Positions 34,962 through 44,052 of a DNA stretch of 59,982 nt are shown here, one piece after another. The DNA lies in contig JBMFNX010000005.1 in assembly GCA_049969935.1 (NCBI GenBank), positions 1 to 59,982 of the forward strand. Reading direction: 5' to 3'. The notes under the pieces are model-generated. The model saw nothing but the letters and a program-made list of their open reading frames with translations. It was not told where the DNA came from and did no database searches. The first letter of the stretch is position 1, and each line of letters begins with the position of its first letter. This stretch comes from JACIWG01 sp049969935. Its GTDB lineage: Archaea; Thermoproteota; Nitrososphaeria; JACIWG01. The position numbers and the translations under genes are program-made.

Positions 34962-37811
34962 ATGGATAATGTCTTCAAACTTTTTCCACCAATTATACAG
35001 AAGGCTATAGAGGACTTCGGGTTTAAGGAGCCTACAGAGCCTCAGACTAAAGCTATTCCAGCAATCTTGGATGGCGAAAATGTCCTTTTGGTGGCGCCAA
35101 CGGGTACAGGGAAAACTGAAGCCGCTTTCCTTCCAATCTTGAGTAAAATTGTTTCTGGAGAAAGAGGGCAGGGTATTAAGCTTCTTTACATAACACCATT
35201 AAGGGCACTGAACAGGGACCTGCTTGAGAGACTTGAGTGGTGGTGTAAGAGATTTGATTTAAGGCTTGCCGTCAGACATGGTGACACTAGTACTTTAGAG
35301 AGGAGTAAGCAGTCTATAGTACCGCCTGATATTTTAATAACCACACCCGAAACCTTTCAAGCTATAGTTCCCGCTAAAAGGATTAAAAGGCATTTGGAGT
35401 CAGTTAAATGGGTTATCGTTGACGAGGTTCATGAACTTGCTGAAGATAAAAGGGGGGCACAGTTGTCTCTTGGCCTAGAAAGGCTAAGGGAAAATGTTGG
35501 CCAAGATTTTCAGATTATAGGATTATCGGCTACAGTTGGTTCTCCAGAAAATGTTGCAAAATTTCTTGTCGGCACAGATAGAGAATGTACGATTATTGAT
35601 GTCAGGATAGAGAGGCAGCTTAAAGTGGGAATAGTTTATCCAAAGCCTGAACCTCAAGATTATCTTCTAGCCTCAAAACTATATATGTTCCCTGAAGTTG
35701 TAGCACGTTTGAGACTAATAAGAAGACTTGTCGAAGAACACAATTCTACACTAATATTCACGAACACACGAATAGAAAATGAGATTTTGGGTAGCAGGTT
35801 TAAGGTTTGGGAAAGCGGGTTCCCTGTTTCCGTTCACCATGGCTCACTATCAAAGTCTTCGAGAGTTAGGGCAGAAAGAGAATTGAAGGAGGGTGTTTTA
35901 AAGGGTATAATATGCACCAGTTCTCTTGAGATGGGAATAGATATAGGTAGGCTTGACCTTGTAATACAATATAATTCTCCTAGGCAGGTTACTAGGCTTG
36001 TGCAGAGGGTTGGAAGGAGCGGCCATAAAGTTGGAATGGTCGCTAAAGGTGTTATTATAACACAGGATTCTGACGACTTCTGGGAGTCTGTTATAATAGC
36101 CAAAAGGGCTGTTCAAGGCATCTTGGAGGCGACAGAGGTTATTGAAAAACCTTTGGATGTTCTAGCACACCAGTTGGCTGGAATGCTTTTAGATGGAGCG
36201 AGACATAGTTTGGAGGATGCATTTAATATTGTAAGAAGATCTTATGTTTACAGAAATCTTTCCATGGAAGAGTTTATGATGACAGTAAAATACATGTGTG
36301 AGAGGAGGCCGGCTCTTGCAAGAGTTGTAGGCGAAGAATTAAGGAAGCCTATAAAAGTTGGACCATTATATCAATACTATTTCAACACACTTTCAATGAT
36401 ACCTGAGGAAAGACATTATCTTGTCGTAGACGAAAACGGTGAACCTGTTGGAACATTAGATGAAAGCTTCGTTGCAGAATATGGTGAGATTGGTTTAAAG
36501 TTTATTTTAAGGGGGACAATCTGGAAAATTGAAAATATTGGTGAAGGAAAGGTTCATGTTAGGTTAGAAAACGATCCTACTGGAGCAATCCCGTTCTGGG
36601 TCGGGGAAGAGATACCGGTACCCTTTGAGATCGCAAATGAGGTTGGAGTATTAAGGAGGAGGATAGAAGAGTGTTGGAGAAAGAATGTTGATAAAGAAGC
36701 TATAGTGAGCATTCTTTGTAACGAATATTCTATTCCATACAGTGAATGCAAGAATGGTGTGAAAGAAATTTTTGAGCATATTGAGAAAGGTTTTCCTGTG
36801 CCAACAGACAAAACTGTTACAGTAGAAAAGTGGAGGGAGTTTATTATCGTACAATGCTGCTGGGGTCATCTAGTGAACAGGACTATTGGAAGGGCATTAT
36901 CTTATATACTGTCCAATAGATTCGGTTACCCAGTTGGGGTACAGTTTGACCCATATAGGATAGTTTTTAGGGCGGCTTGGCTCACACAACAGGATGTTGT
37001 GGACTCATTAGAGGATATTGAGCCAGAAAATTTGGATAAAATTGTTAGGAAAGAACTTTTGAACTCAGGGATATTCAAGAGGCATTTTGTTAATGTTGCA
37101 AAAAAGTTTGGGGCAATATCAAAGGATGCAACATTAACAGACATTTCAATCCAGAAACTGGTTGAAGCATTAAAGGATACCGTTGTAGTGGAAGAGGCTC
37201 TAAGAAGTACTTTGAGAAGTGAAACAGATCTAGAAAATTCTAGAAGAGTACTTGAAATGATAAGGTCGAATGAGATACGGTTAGAGATTGTTTCAAGGGA
37301 AGAACTTTCTCCTATAGCAAGAGTAGGTATGGAGGAGCTTAGTAGAAGGACAGAAATAGTTCCACCTGAAAGACTAAAGCATTTGATTATACAAGTTGTT
37401 AAGGCAAGGCTTTTGGAGGAAGCGTTTACAGTAGCTTGCACTGAATGCTGGAAATACGTTGATACCTTTAGGGTAAAGAGCTTGATTTATGGAATAAGTT
37501 GCCCAAAATGTGGGTCAAAAAAGATTGGGTTAGTTCAAGAGGAAGAGGATAGGGTGAAGAGGTTAGCTATTAGGATGGCTGCAGGTGTATTAAAACCTCC
37601 GTCAACATTGAAAAAAGTTTACAGGAGATTGGTTAAAACAGCTCAAATTGTTGAAAAGTATGGGGGGCTATCGACCTTTGTTATAGCTGAACCGACATTA
37701 AAATTGAAGGATGTAGAAAATATTTTAGAAAAATATAGGATCTTATCAGATGAGCTTGTAAACGAAATTATAGAAGTGAGTAGAAAGAATTTGAAGAAAA
37801 GGTTCATGTAA
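34962..37811 (+). CDS. lhr: Lhr-type SF2 DNA helicase
   Basis: 949 residues. Helicase motifs run in order: Q-motif EPTEPQTKAIP, Walker A APTGTGKTEAA at 45-55, TPLRALN, DEVHELAEDKRG near 153, LSATVG, TNTR and RLVQRVGRSGHKVG. An Lhr-core winged helix and beta-sheet domain follow (residues about 450-780). A C-terminal zinc-ribbon-like segment, CTECWKY...CPKCGSKK near 825-862, is less common in bacterial Lhr and fits archaeal Lhr2-like proteins. Lhr unwinds forks and DNA:RNA hybrids with 3'-5' polarity and acts in DNA repair. The next two genes follow at 36 and 47 bases. Confidence 0.93.
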   Translation: MDNVFKLFPPIIQKAIEDFGFKEPTEPQTKAIPAILDGENVLLVAPTGTGKTEAAFLPILSKIVSGERGQGIKLLYITPLRALNRDLLERLEWWCKRFDLRLAVRHGDTSTLERSKQSIVPPDILITTPETFQAIVPAKRIKRHLESVKWVIVDEVHELAEDKRGAQLSLGLERLRENVGQDFQIIGLSATVGSPENVAKFLVGTDRECTIIDVRIERQLKVGIVYPKPEPQDYLLASKLYMFPEVVARLRLIRRLVEEHNSTLIFTNTRIENEILGSRFKVWESGFPVSVHHGSLSKSSRVRAERELKEGVLKGIICTSSLEMGIDIGRLDLVIQYNSPRQVTRLVQRVGRSGHKVGMVAKGVIITQDSDDFWESVIIAKRAVQGILEATEVIEKPLDVLAHQLAGMLLDGARHSLEDAFNIVRRSYVYRNLSMEEFMMTVKYMCERRPALARVVGEELRKPIKVGPLYQYYFNTLSMIPEERHYLVVDENGEPVGTLDESFVAEYGEIGLKFILRGTIWKIENIGEGKVHVRLENDPTGAIPFWVGEEIPVPFEIANEVGVLRRRIEECWRKNVDKEAIVSILCNEYSIPYSECKNGVKEIFEHIEKGFPVPTDKTVTVEKWREFIIVQCCWGHLVNRTIGRALSYILSNRFGYPVGVQFDPYRIVFRAAWLTQQDVVDSLEDIEPENLDKIVRKELLNSGIFKRHFVNVAKKFGAISKDATLTDISIQKLVEALKDTVVVEEALRSTLRSETDLENSRRVLEMIRSNEIRLEIVSREELSPIARVGMEELSRRTEIVPPERLKHLIIQVVKARLLEEAFTVACTECWKYVDTFRVKSLIYGISCPKCGSKKIGLVQEEEDRVKRLAIRMAAGVLKPPSTLKKVYRRLVKTAQIVEKYGGLSTFVIAEPTLKLKDVENILEKYRILSDELVNEIIEVSRKNLKKRFM

Positions 37812-37817
37812 GAAAAG

Positions 37818-37826
37818 GTTTTATAC
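37818..37826 (+). promoter_or_regulatory. TATA box for the unknown gene after Lhr
   Basis: GTTTTATAC centred 26 bases before the ATG at 37848, giving a leaderless transcript. The middle gene of the Lhr cluster can therefore be transcribed on its own. Confidence 0.45.
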
Positions 37827-37847
37827 GATTATCATATAGCATCTCCT

Positions 37848-38564
37848 ATGGTTCTAGCGTGCAAAATCTTTGTCTCACAAGAATTTGTTCCTTTAGAGGA
37901 GCTTGCTTTAAAACTTAAGGGATTTAAAGTGGCTAACGAATATGTTGAAGGAACACAGAAGATTGAGCTAGTGAATGAAGTTAAAGATCTTGAAATTAGG
38001 GGAGAAATGTTGAGGGGAATATTCTGCTACGATATACCCTTGCATGTTCCAAGTAAGGGTGAGCTAAGGTTGATACCTAGAACATATGAAACGGTCTTCG
38101 AATTCCATTTTTATGAGAAGAGAAGACTATTTCTTCTTGTTTTCGAGAAAAAGGAGAGAGCCAATAATATTGCCAACCAGCTTAGTAAAATAATATTTCT
38201 TGTTCCAGGAAAAATTTTGGAGGCAAGAATAGAGGCTGAAACGATAAGAAGATATCATGAGGAGCACATGGAGGATGCGAAGGTTCTATTCTTTGACGAT
38301 GTCGACATACCTAATATTAGCAAGCTCTCATTATATGGGTCAAGCCTCGCAAACACTTCCCTATATTCAGAATATCTTACTCATGGAAAGCTTTGGTATC
38401 TGGTTACTAGGTCAAAAAAGTTTGGGTACGTTGTTGGCTTCACAAGAAACGGGATCGTTGTTTCATTTACAAAGATAGATGTTCCAGAACTTTCCATGTA
38501 CATTGTTTCAGAAATATTCCCACTAATTTCAGAAAAGGGAGTAGGATCAGAGGATAATATTTAG
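37848..38564 (+). CDS. unknown protein encoded between Lhr helicase and its phosphoesterase
   Basis: 238 residues, soluble, alpha/beta. It opens with KIFVSQEFVPLEELALKLKG and has a beta-rich middle (TYETVFEFHFYEKRRLFLLVFEKK), a helix that could pack against it, and a C-terminal strand-helix pair (GIVVSFTKIDVPELSMYIVSEIF). No metal ligands or known active-site motif are obvious. Its place inside the lhr-phosphoesterase cluster, 36 bases after lhr and 47 before the phosphoesterase, suggests a role in the same DNA-repair pathway. I do not recognise the family. Confidence 0.65.
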   Translation: MVLACKIFVSQEFVPLEELALKLKGFKVANEYVEGTQKIELVNEVKDLEIRGEMLRGIFCYDIPLHVPSKGELRLIPRTYETVFEFHFYEKRRLFLLVFEKKERANNIANQLSKIIFLVPGKILEARIEAETIRRYHEEHMEDAKVLFFDDVDIPNISKLSLYGSSLANTSLYSEYLTHGKLWYLVTRSKKFGYVVGFTRNGIVVSFTKIDVPELSMYIVSEIFPLISEKGVGSEDNI

Positions 38565-38611
38565 CATAAGCTTTAAATCTCATACCCTACTGTTAAAGAA
38601 ATGTTTACTCG

Positions 38612-39412
38612 ATGCCCAATAATGTTAGAGTATTGTTCAAAGACCATGCCATATTACTAAATTGTAAAAAGAAGACGTTAGTTGTCTCAGACATACATTT
38701 AGGCTATGAGGTTGAGCTTATAAGGAAGGGTGTAAGTGTCCCCCAGAGGGCATCAGTTCTAGCCCAAGACCTTATAGATTTAGGTAAACGATTGAATGCG
38801 AAATCGCTTTATGTTTTAGGGGACGTTAAACATAAGATAGCGACAGCATCAAACTATGACCTATTTCAAATAACACAATTTTTCGAGAAGCTTGGAGAAT
38901 GGTTCGAAAAAATTGATGTAACATTAGGTAACCATGATGGGGGATTGAAAAAGCTACTACCACCAAATATTTCTGTCTTTGGAGGCAGGGGAACCATGAT
39001 TGAATGTAATGAGAACATGATATCACTATTTCATGGACACGCTTTTCCACCTTCCGAAAGTGTTAACTCAAACTATATTATTACTGGACACGGCCACTAT
39101 ATGATTGAGTTAAGAGATAGCATGGGATTAAAGTTCTCTGAACCAGTTTGGATTATTGGCGAAATAGACAGAAAAGAGTTTTTTAAAAAATTTTATAGAA
39201 GGAAAATTGGAGAAGAGGCTTTTAAAGATAATATTAGGTTTATTGTCCTACCACCATTTAATAGAATAGTTGGCGGAATATCTGTAGAAAAGGCTGTTGA
39301 AGGTTCAGGAATACTAAAGTACATGATTGCTGATAAAACTAAACTGTTTTTGGACGATGGAACATATCTTACAAAATTCTCGAATTTAGCGAAATTGAGT
39401 TCAATAAAATAA
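38612..39412 (+). CDS. Lhr-associated (PdeM-like) metallophosphoesterase
   Basis: 266 residues. Metal motifs in order: SDIHLGYEVELIRKG near 26-40 (the extended helix after SDxHLG is typical of the helicase/ligase-associated phosphoesterase), LGDVKHKI near 69 (an H shortly after the GD motif), GNHDGG near 106, FHGHAFPP near 141 and ITGHGHYMIE near 157. It probably cleaves a phosphodiester or nucleotide by-product during repair with Lhr. A TATA-like GCTTTAAATC lies about 40 bases before the ATG. Its stop is 5 bases from the convergent ECF gene. Confidence 0.87.
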   Translation: MPNNVRVLFKDHAILLNCKKKTLVVSDIHLGYEVELIRKGVSVPQRASVLAQDLIDLGKRLNAKSLYVLGDVKHKIATASNYDLFQITQFFEKLGEWFEKIDVTLGNHDGGLKKLLPPNISVFGGRGTMIECNENMISLFHGHAFPPSESVNSNYIITGHGHYMIELRDSMGLKFSEPVWIIGEIDRKEFFKKFYRRKIGEEAFKDNIRFIVLPPFNRIVGGISVEKAVEGSGILKYMIADKTKLFLDDGTYLTKFSNLAKLSSIK

Positions 39413-39417
39413 TTTTA

Positions 39418-40215
39418 CTACTGTAGCACACCGAAGTTGTAAAAGTATCTTAAAAAAATTAGCACTATAAAGGCTAAAAGTATTAGGGAAAGGAATATCC
39501 AGTCCTCTTTCTTCATTTTCATATCGTTTAAAAATGTCCTTCTATTGTATGCGCCAAAACATCTTGCTTCAAGACTCATCGCCAACTCAACATTCATTTT
39601 AAGCATTCTCACTATTAATGGAATAAATATTGCAGTATATTTTTTGAGCCTTTTAATAATGTTACCCTTGCTTAACTCGAGTCCCCTGGCAGCCTGAGCC
39701 TCCATTATTGTCCTAGTTTCAGTGAACATTACAGGCAGAAATCTGAGCGCAATCGAAGCTATCGAGGCAGCCTTGTATGGCAGTTTAAGTTTTATAAAAC
39801 TTTGTACAATATCATATGGTTTTGTTACAGAAACGTATACGAGGAAAGCTGTTATGGGAGTGACTATCTTGAACACGTTATTAACTGCAATCATGAAGCC
39901 ATAGTCTGTAACTTCTCCAAAAAATGGTAGGCTAAATAAAACTACACCCACATTCCTGTAATATGATGGCCACATGAGAAGAGACACTACCAGTACGACA
40001 CCAAAAGTGTAGAATGTTATAAGAAGCCTCTTTATTGAAACTCTACCCACTATTGCTGCAGGAAATATGCTCAAATAGATTAGTCCAGTCACAATAGGGT
40101 TTGTGAAAAAGCCTATTATTGCAAAGTAGAATGCTAGGTATGCAAGCTTGACTCTAGCATCAAGCCTATGCATTACACTTTTTCCAGGCTTATAGAGACC
40201 GTAAACCCAACTCAA
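39418..40215 (-). CDS. ecfT: ECF transporter transmembrane (T) component
   Basis: 265 residues, five to six spans, CbiQ/EcfT family. The first coupling signature is SVMHRLDARVKLAYLAFYF at the N-terminus. The ATPase-coupling helices carry the two alanine-arginine-glycine-type motifs, seen as EAQAARGLEL near 168 and SLEARCFGAY near 208. It links the S component to the two ATPases. The order on this strand is ATPase, ATPase, small membrane protein, S, T, with the gap to the S gene 30 bases. Confidence 0.92.
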   Translation of the reverse strand: MSWVYGLYKPGKSVMHRLDARVKLAYLAFYFAIIGFFTNPIVTGLIYLSIFPAAIVGRVSIKRLLITFYTFGVVLVVSLLMWPSYYRNVGVVLFSLPFFGEVTDYGFMIAVNNVFKIVTPITAFLVYVSVTKPYDIVQSFIKLKLPYKAASIASIALRFLPVMFTETRTIMEAQAARGLELSKGNIIKRLKKYTAIFIPLIVRMLKMNVELAMSLEARCFGAYNRRTFLNDMKMKKEDWIFLSLILLAFIVLIFLRYFYNFGVLQ

Positions 40216-40245
40216 TTTAGATCAAAAAAATTTTGGGTGAGGGGG

Positions 40246-41085
40246 TCAGAGCCACTGTATTCTGTCAGACCAGTGTAGGCCCCAGTTTTTAACTAGAGGA
40301 TATAGTGGGTAAACTAGTAGTGGAGTAAATATTTCTGCTATAGCATTGTTTATTATCACAAATGGAGAGAAAATACCCCATACGAATATTGGTGGTAAAC
40401 CGATTACCCCAGTTAATGTGTTAAAGTATGAGAGAAACCATGAAATGTAGAAGCTGCACCATACACTTCCCAATATTACACCAAAAAGGTAGTATTCTGC
40501 AACACTTCTAGCATCCCTCAGGGAATGGTCTCTTACAAACTTGTATGGCACATATGCTAGAAGGAAGTTTCCAATAAAGCCTCCACCTAAGCTACCCCAT
40601 CCAAGGTATCCTGCTAGACTGTCGGCGAGAAGATTGCCTATTGCAACACCAAGAGCGCCTGGAACACCAAAAAGTAGACCGAATAGTGGTGCAAGAGCAT
40701 TAGCAGGTCTTATCCAAGTGAATCCAGGTATTATGGTTAGACCTCCTGTAGCAGCCAATCCGCCACCGTATACTGCTGCAGATAAGGCTGCTGTTGCAAT
40801 GTCTACACTATCCCATCTAAGCTTATACTTTGAAACCTTAAACCCCTTTAATGTGTAACCGAACAATTCCATAAAGAATAGGATTGTGCCAACAATCCAA
40901 AATGGTGCAGCAATAATATGCCACGTGTCTATTCCAAGAGAGAGGAATGCTACGCCAAAAACCCAGTTTCGTGCACCAAATCCTCCTGCTGCTGCAAAGG
41001 TTATTGCACCATATATACCCAATGCTGCCGCCAATATAATGAACACTACAGCCAAAACCTTCCAGAGAACACTTGAACCTCTCAT
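40246..41085 (-). CDS. ECF transporter substrate-binding (S) component
   Basis: 279 residues. The core six-span S domain begins near residue 95 (WDSVDIATAALSAAVYGGG) and carries RPANALAPLFGLLFGVPGALGVAIGNLLAD, the sequence pattern of S components that face the T subunit. Two extra N-terminal spans (about 8-33 and 43-70) are an addition to the usual six. It captures a vitamin, queuosine precursor, metal or similar nutrient; the ligand cannot be told. A 4-base overlap with the upstream small membrane-protein gene indicates co-translation. Confidence 0.82.
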   Translation of the reverse strand: MRGSSVLWKVLAVVFIILAAALGIYGAITFAAAGGFGARNWVFGVAFLSLGIDTWHIIAAPFWIVGTILFFMELFGYTLKGFKVSKYKLRWDSVDIATAALSAAVYGGGLAATGGLTIIPGFTWIRPANALAPLFGLLFGVPGALGVAIGNLLADSLAGYLGWGSLGGGFIGNFLLAYVPYKFVRDHSLRDARSVAEYYLFGVILGSVWCSFYISWFLSYFNTLTGVIGLPPIFVWGIFSPFVIINNAIAEIFTPLLVYPLYPLVKNWGLHWSDRIQWL

Positions 41086-41372
41086 TTTTTCACACCTCTT
41101 TTAAGAGCAAAGTATCCTATCAGCAGGCCAGCAACAATTATTATTAATGCCACAATGTTTAAAAGAAATTTTCCCTGCGGTCCAGCTAAGGCTGAAGCAC
41201 CTCCAGCACTCTGTACAGCTATATCTAGAAGCTGAACCACCAATATTAGGGCACCCATAAGTGTGAGTGCACCAGAGAGAGGTTTCTTCACAACCTTTAA
41301 CACTAGTCCCAGTATAAAGAGTATAACCCCCAAAATTATGAAGCCGTACGCGTAGTCTGGAACCACTATCAT
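41082..41372 (-). CDS. small three-span membrane protein of the ECF operon
   Basis: 96 residues with three hydrophobic helices (about 8-27, 33-54 and 71-90), a short glycine/alanine loop (SAGGASALAGPQG) and a basic C-terminus (LKRGVKK). It overlaps the S-component gene by 4 bases and lies 39 bases after the ATPase gene, so it belongs to the transporter operon. It may be an accessory subunit comparable in position to CbiN-like proteins of cobalt/nickel ECF systems, but it does not show their sequence. Function unknown. Confidence 0.72.
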   Translation of the reverse strand: MIVVPDYAYGFIILGVILFILGLVLKVVKKPLSGALTLMGALILVVQLLDIAVQSAGGASALAGPQGKFLLNIVALIIIVAGLLIGYFALKRGVKK

Positions 41373-41411
41373 GCATATCGATAGAATATTTTTTATAACT
41401 GTATTTAAACT

Positions 41412-42251
41412 TTATTTACTTGCCTTTGTTAATTTAACATGCTTTTGCAAAAATTCAACCATTTCATCTACCTTTATAATGTTTTCGGGAACATTTAAGT
41501 CTCTAAGCCTTTTCGCTAGAAAGTTTATTTGAGGGGGTAAAAGATTGCTTTTAGCTAATAGTTCAGTGTTTGATAGAATATTTTTTGCTTCCCCGTCTGC
41601 CAAAATTTGGCCATCCTTTAAAACAACAACCCTTTGAGCATATTGTGCGGCAAGGTTAACGTCATGTGTTACAAGGACAACTGTCTTCCCTTCCTCGTTT
41701 ATTCTTTTAACAAGCTCCATAAGCTCTAAGGACCTTTTGTAATCCAGTCCAGTTGTAGGCTCATCTAATATGAGCACCTTCGGCTCCAGAACTAGTATTG
41801 ATGCTATAGCAACCCTATGCCTTTCACCCATGCTCATAAAATGTGGATTATCTGTCAAGTTTTTCTTCAAGTCAACCTTCGCTAAAGCCACTTTAACCCT
41901 CTCCAGAACCTCGCTTTCACTAAAACCGAGATTTCTTAGACCAAAACCTACTTCATCCAATAGTGTGCTATTGAATATTTGGTGGTCTGGATTTTGGAAA
42001 ACGTAGCCTACAATTCTACAGAGTTCTGCAGTAGTATGTTTAGCAGAGTCTTCGCCGAAAACGTAAACCTTTCCCTTTGTTGGTCTAAGTAGGCCATTAA
42101 AATGTTTAACTAAAGTGGTTTTACCACTGCCATTTTGTCCCATTATCGCCAAGAATTCACCTTCTTTTATAGAAATGTCTATACCCTTTAGGGCTTGAAA
42201 ACCGTTAGGGTAAACATATTCCACCCCTTCAGTCCTTATCGCTTCAGTCAT
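41412..42251 (-). CDS. ecfA: ECF transporter ATPase (second of two)
   Basis: 279 residues. Walker A GQNGSGKTT at 38-46, Q-loop GYVFQNPDHQIFNSTLLDEVGFGL (the Q-helix of ECF ATPases), Walker B VLILDEP near 160, and switch VTHDVN. The signature motif reads FMSMGERHRVAIA in place of LSGGQKQRVAIA, so the second glycine position is kept but the first is methionine. The start overlaps the end of the other ATPase gene by 8 bases. It probably forms a heterodimer with that protein, with unequal ATP sites. Confidence 0.9.
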   Translation of the reverse strand: MTEAIRTEGVEYVYPNGFQALKGIDISIKEGEFLAIMGQNGSGKTTLVKHFNGLLRPTKGKVYVFGEDSAKHTTAELCRIVGYVFQNPDHQIFNSTLLDEVGFGLRNLGFSESEVLERVKVALAKVDLKKNLTDNPHFMSMGERHRVAIASILVLEPKVLILDEPTTGLDYKRSLELMELVKRINEEGKTVVLVTHDVNLAAQYAQRVVVLKDGQILADGEAKNILSNTELLAKSNLLPPQINFLAKRLRDLNVPENIIKVDEMVEFLQKHVKLTKASK

Positions 42252-43122
42252 CTAAAACCCACCTTACTAAGCCTTCAGCTTCCTCAACAGTTATTGGGAA
42301 ATCTTTTACATGAACACCATTTTCTCTTAGCTTATAAAATAATTCTGTAACCTGAGGAGGTCTGAAACCTATTTTTCTAACCAAATCGAACCTCTTAAAC
42401 ACATTAGAGGGCTTATCGTCTATTACAATTTTACCCTCGTCCATAACAATAAGCCTGTCAGCAACATTAACAGCCCATTCAACCCTATGGTCTACTGCAA
42501 CAACCGTCATACCAAGCTTTTTATTCAATTCACCTATTATACTAGATACTAATGCAGCGCCCGCTGGATCGAGCATGCTTGTCGGCTCATCTAATGCCAA
42601 AACCTTTGGCCTTAATGCGAGAACAGAGGCTATGGCTAGAGCCTGCTTTTCACCACCAGAAAGACTTGTGGTAGAAAAATCCCTTTTGCCACTTAATCTT
42701 GCAATGGCAAGTGATTCTTCAACCCTCGCTCGTATTTCTTCAACATTTAAATTGAGATTTTCTGGACCGAATGCTACTTCTTCAATAACTGTGGAGGCGA
42801 CAATCTGTGTTTCAGGATTCTGGAAAACCATACCTACAATCTGACTTAATTTAGAAATACTACTCTGTTTAGTGTCTATTCCATCAACTATAACACGTCC
42901 ACTCATTTTACCCCTAAACAGGTGAGGTATGATACCATTGAATGTGTAAAGGAGAGTGCTTTTTCCGCAACCACTTGGACCCATAATCACAACAAACTCG
43001 CCTCTATGGATCTTCAAGTTTATATCATAGAGTGCATAAGAGTTTCCGGACATGTAAGTGTATGAAAGGTTTTCTACAGATATTATTTCGTCAGCCACCA
43101 TCATTTTGCCTTTCATAGTCAA
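42244..43122 (-). CDS. ecfA: ECF transporter ATPase (first of two)
   Basis: 292 residues. Walker A GPSGCGKST at 48-56, Q-helix GMVFQNPETQIVASTVIEEVAFGPENL, canonical signature LSGGEKQALAIA, Walker B VLALDEPTSMLDP, and switch VDHRVEWA. It is the first gene of the ECF operon (ATPase, ATPase, small membrane protein, S, T). The open frame starts with three closely spaced methionines; ATG giving MVADEIISVENLSYTY is the best family-length start. The 67 bases upstream, before the next minus-strand gene, hold the operon promoter. Confidence 0.92.
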   Translation of the reverse strand: MTMKGKMMVADEIISVENLSYTYMSGNSYALYDINLKIHRGEFVVIMGPSGCGKSTLLYTFNGIIPHLFRGKMSGRVIVDGIDTKQSSISKLSQIVGMVFQNPETQIVASTVIEEVAFGPENLNLNVEEIRARVEESLAIARLSGKRDFSTTSLSGGEKQALAIASVLALRPKVLALDEPTSMLDPAGAALVSSIIGELNKKLGMTVVAVDHRVEWAVNVADRLIVMDEGKIVIDDKPSNVFKRFDLVRKIGFRPPQVTELFYKLRENGVHVKDFPITVEEAEGLVRWVLDD

Positions 43123-43189
43123 GGCTTTAAATCTTTATCACAATATACTGAAAACTATCTTAAACTTTTAGCACAAAAATGTTAAAAAA

Positions 43190-43939
43190 TTATAGCTTAT
43201 AAAGTAAGTCATAGGTTTTTATGAAGTCGGAGACGAAGTCGCTTGCAGGATTCTCATATATATCCTGTGCTCTACCAATCTGCTCTATTCTCCCCTCACG
43301 CATGATAGCCATTCTATCGGCCATCGCGAAAGCTTCAGGCAACTCGTTGGTAACATATATTGTTGTAGCCCTAAGATCCTTGTGAAGTAACCTAATTTCT
43401 TCTCTAACCTTCAACCTTGTTGGAGGGTCTAAGTGGGCTAAAGGCTCATCCAATAAGAATATCTTTGGAGGTAAGGCTATGGCTCTTCCTACGGCAACCT
43501 TCTGCTGCTGTCCAGAAGAAAGTTCATTCGGATATCTTTCATACAAGTCTTCCGTTATCCCAATCTTTCTCGAAACCATTTCAATTCTATTAACAATATT
43601 TTCTTTCAAAAACTTCCTAATCTTGAGAGCAAATGTTAGGTTCGAGTACCCTTCTTCCTCGTAAACTCTCATATGAGGGTAAAGTGCATAGTTTTGGAAG
43701 ACCATCCTAACATTTCTTTTGGCTGGCGGAAGGTTAGTTACATTTTTTCCGTCAATATAAATTTCTCCTTCATCAGGCTTAATTAGTCCTGCAATAAGCT
43801 TTAGTACGGTTGTCTTACCACAACCGTTTGGGCCTACGATTACAAAAAGCTCGTTATCTTCAACATCTAAGCTTATTCTGTCAACAGCAACAACTTTGCC
43901 GAACCTTTTCGTAACATTCCTTAAACTTACTCTTGCCAT
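43190..43939 (-). CDS. orphan sugar-type (MalK-like) ABC ATPase without TOBE domain
   Basis: 249 residues. Walker A GPNGCGKTT at 36-44, Q-loop MVFQNYALYPHMRV, signature LSSGQQQKVAVGRA, Walker B IFLLDEPLAHLDP, and switch position VTNELPEA (asparagine where histidine is usual). The N-terminal domain is of the MalK/CUT1 kind, but the protein stops where the C-terminal TOBE/regulatory domain would begin. No permease or binding protein is adjacent. The only MalF/MalG-type pair in the window (57.8-59.6 kb) has no ATPase beside it, so this could serve it. The missing H-loop histidine is odd for an active transporter ATPase. Confidence 0.82.
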   Translation of the reverse strand: MARVSLRNVTKRFGKVVAVDRISLDVEDNELFVIVGPNGCGKTTVLKLIAGLIKPDEGEIYIDGKNVTNLPPAKRNVRMVFQNYALYPHMRVYEEEGYSNLTFALKIRKFLKENIVNRIEMVSRKIGITEDLYERYPNELSSGQQQKVAVGRAIALPPKIFLLDEPLAHLDPPTRLKVREEIRLLHKDLRATTIYVTNELPEAFAMADRMAIMREGRIEQIGRAQDIYENPASDFVSDFIKTYDLLYKL

Positions 43940-44052
43940 CTAAAAAATCATATTCTATAGCATATTTTTAACCTTTACTAGTTTGTTTAAAGAAATTTAA
44001 ATCATTTGTTTTAGAAAAAATAATTTTAAGACCAAAGATGTAACCTATAATC

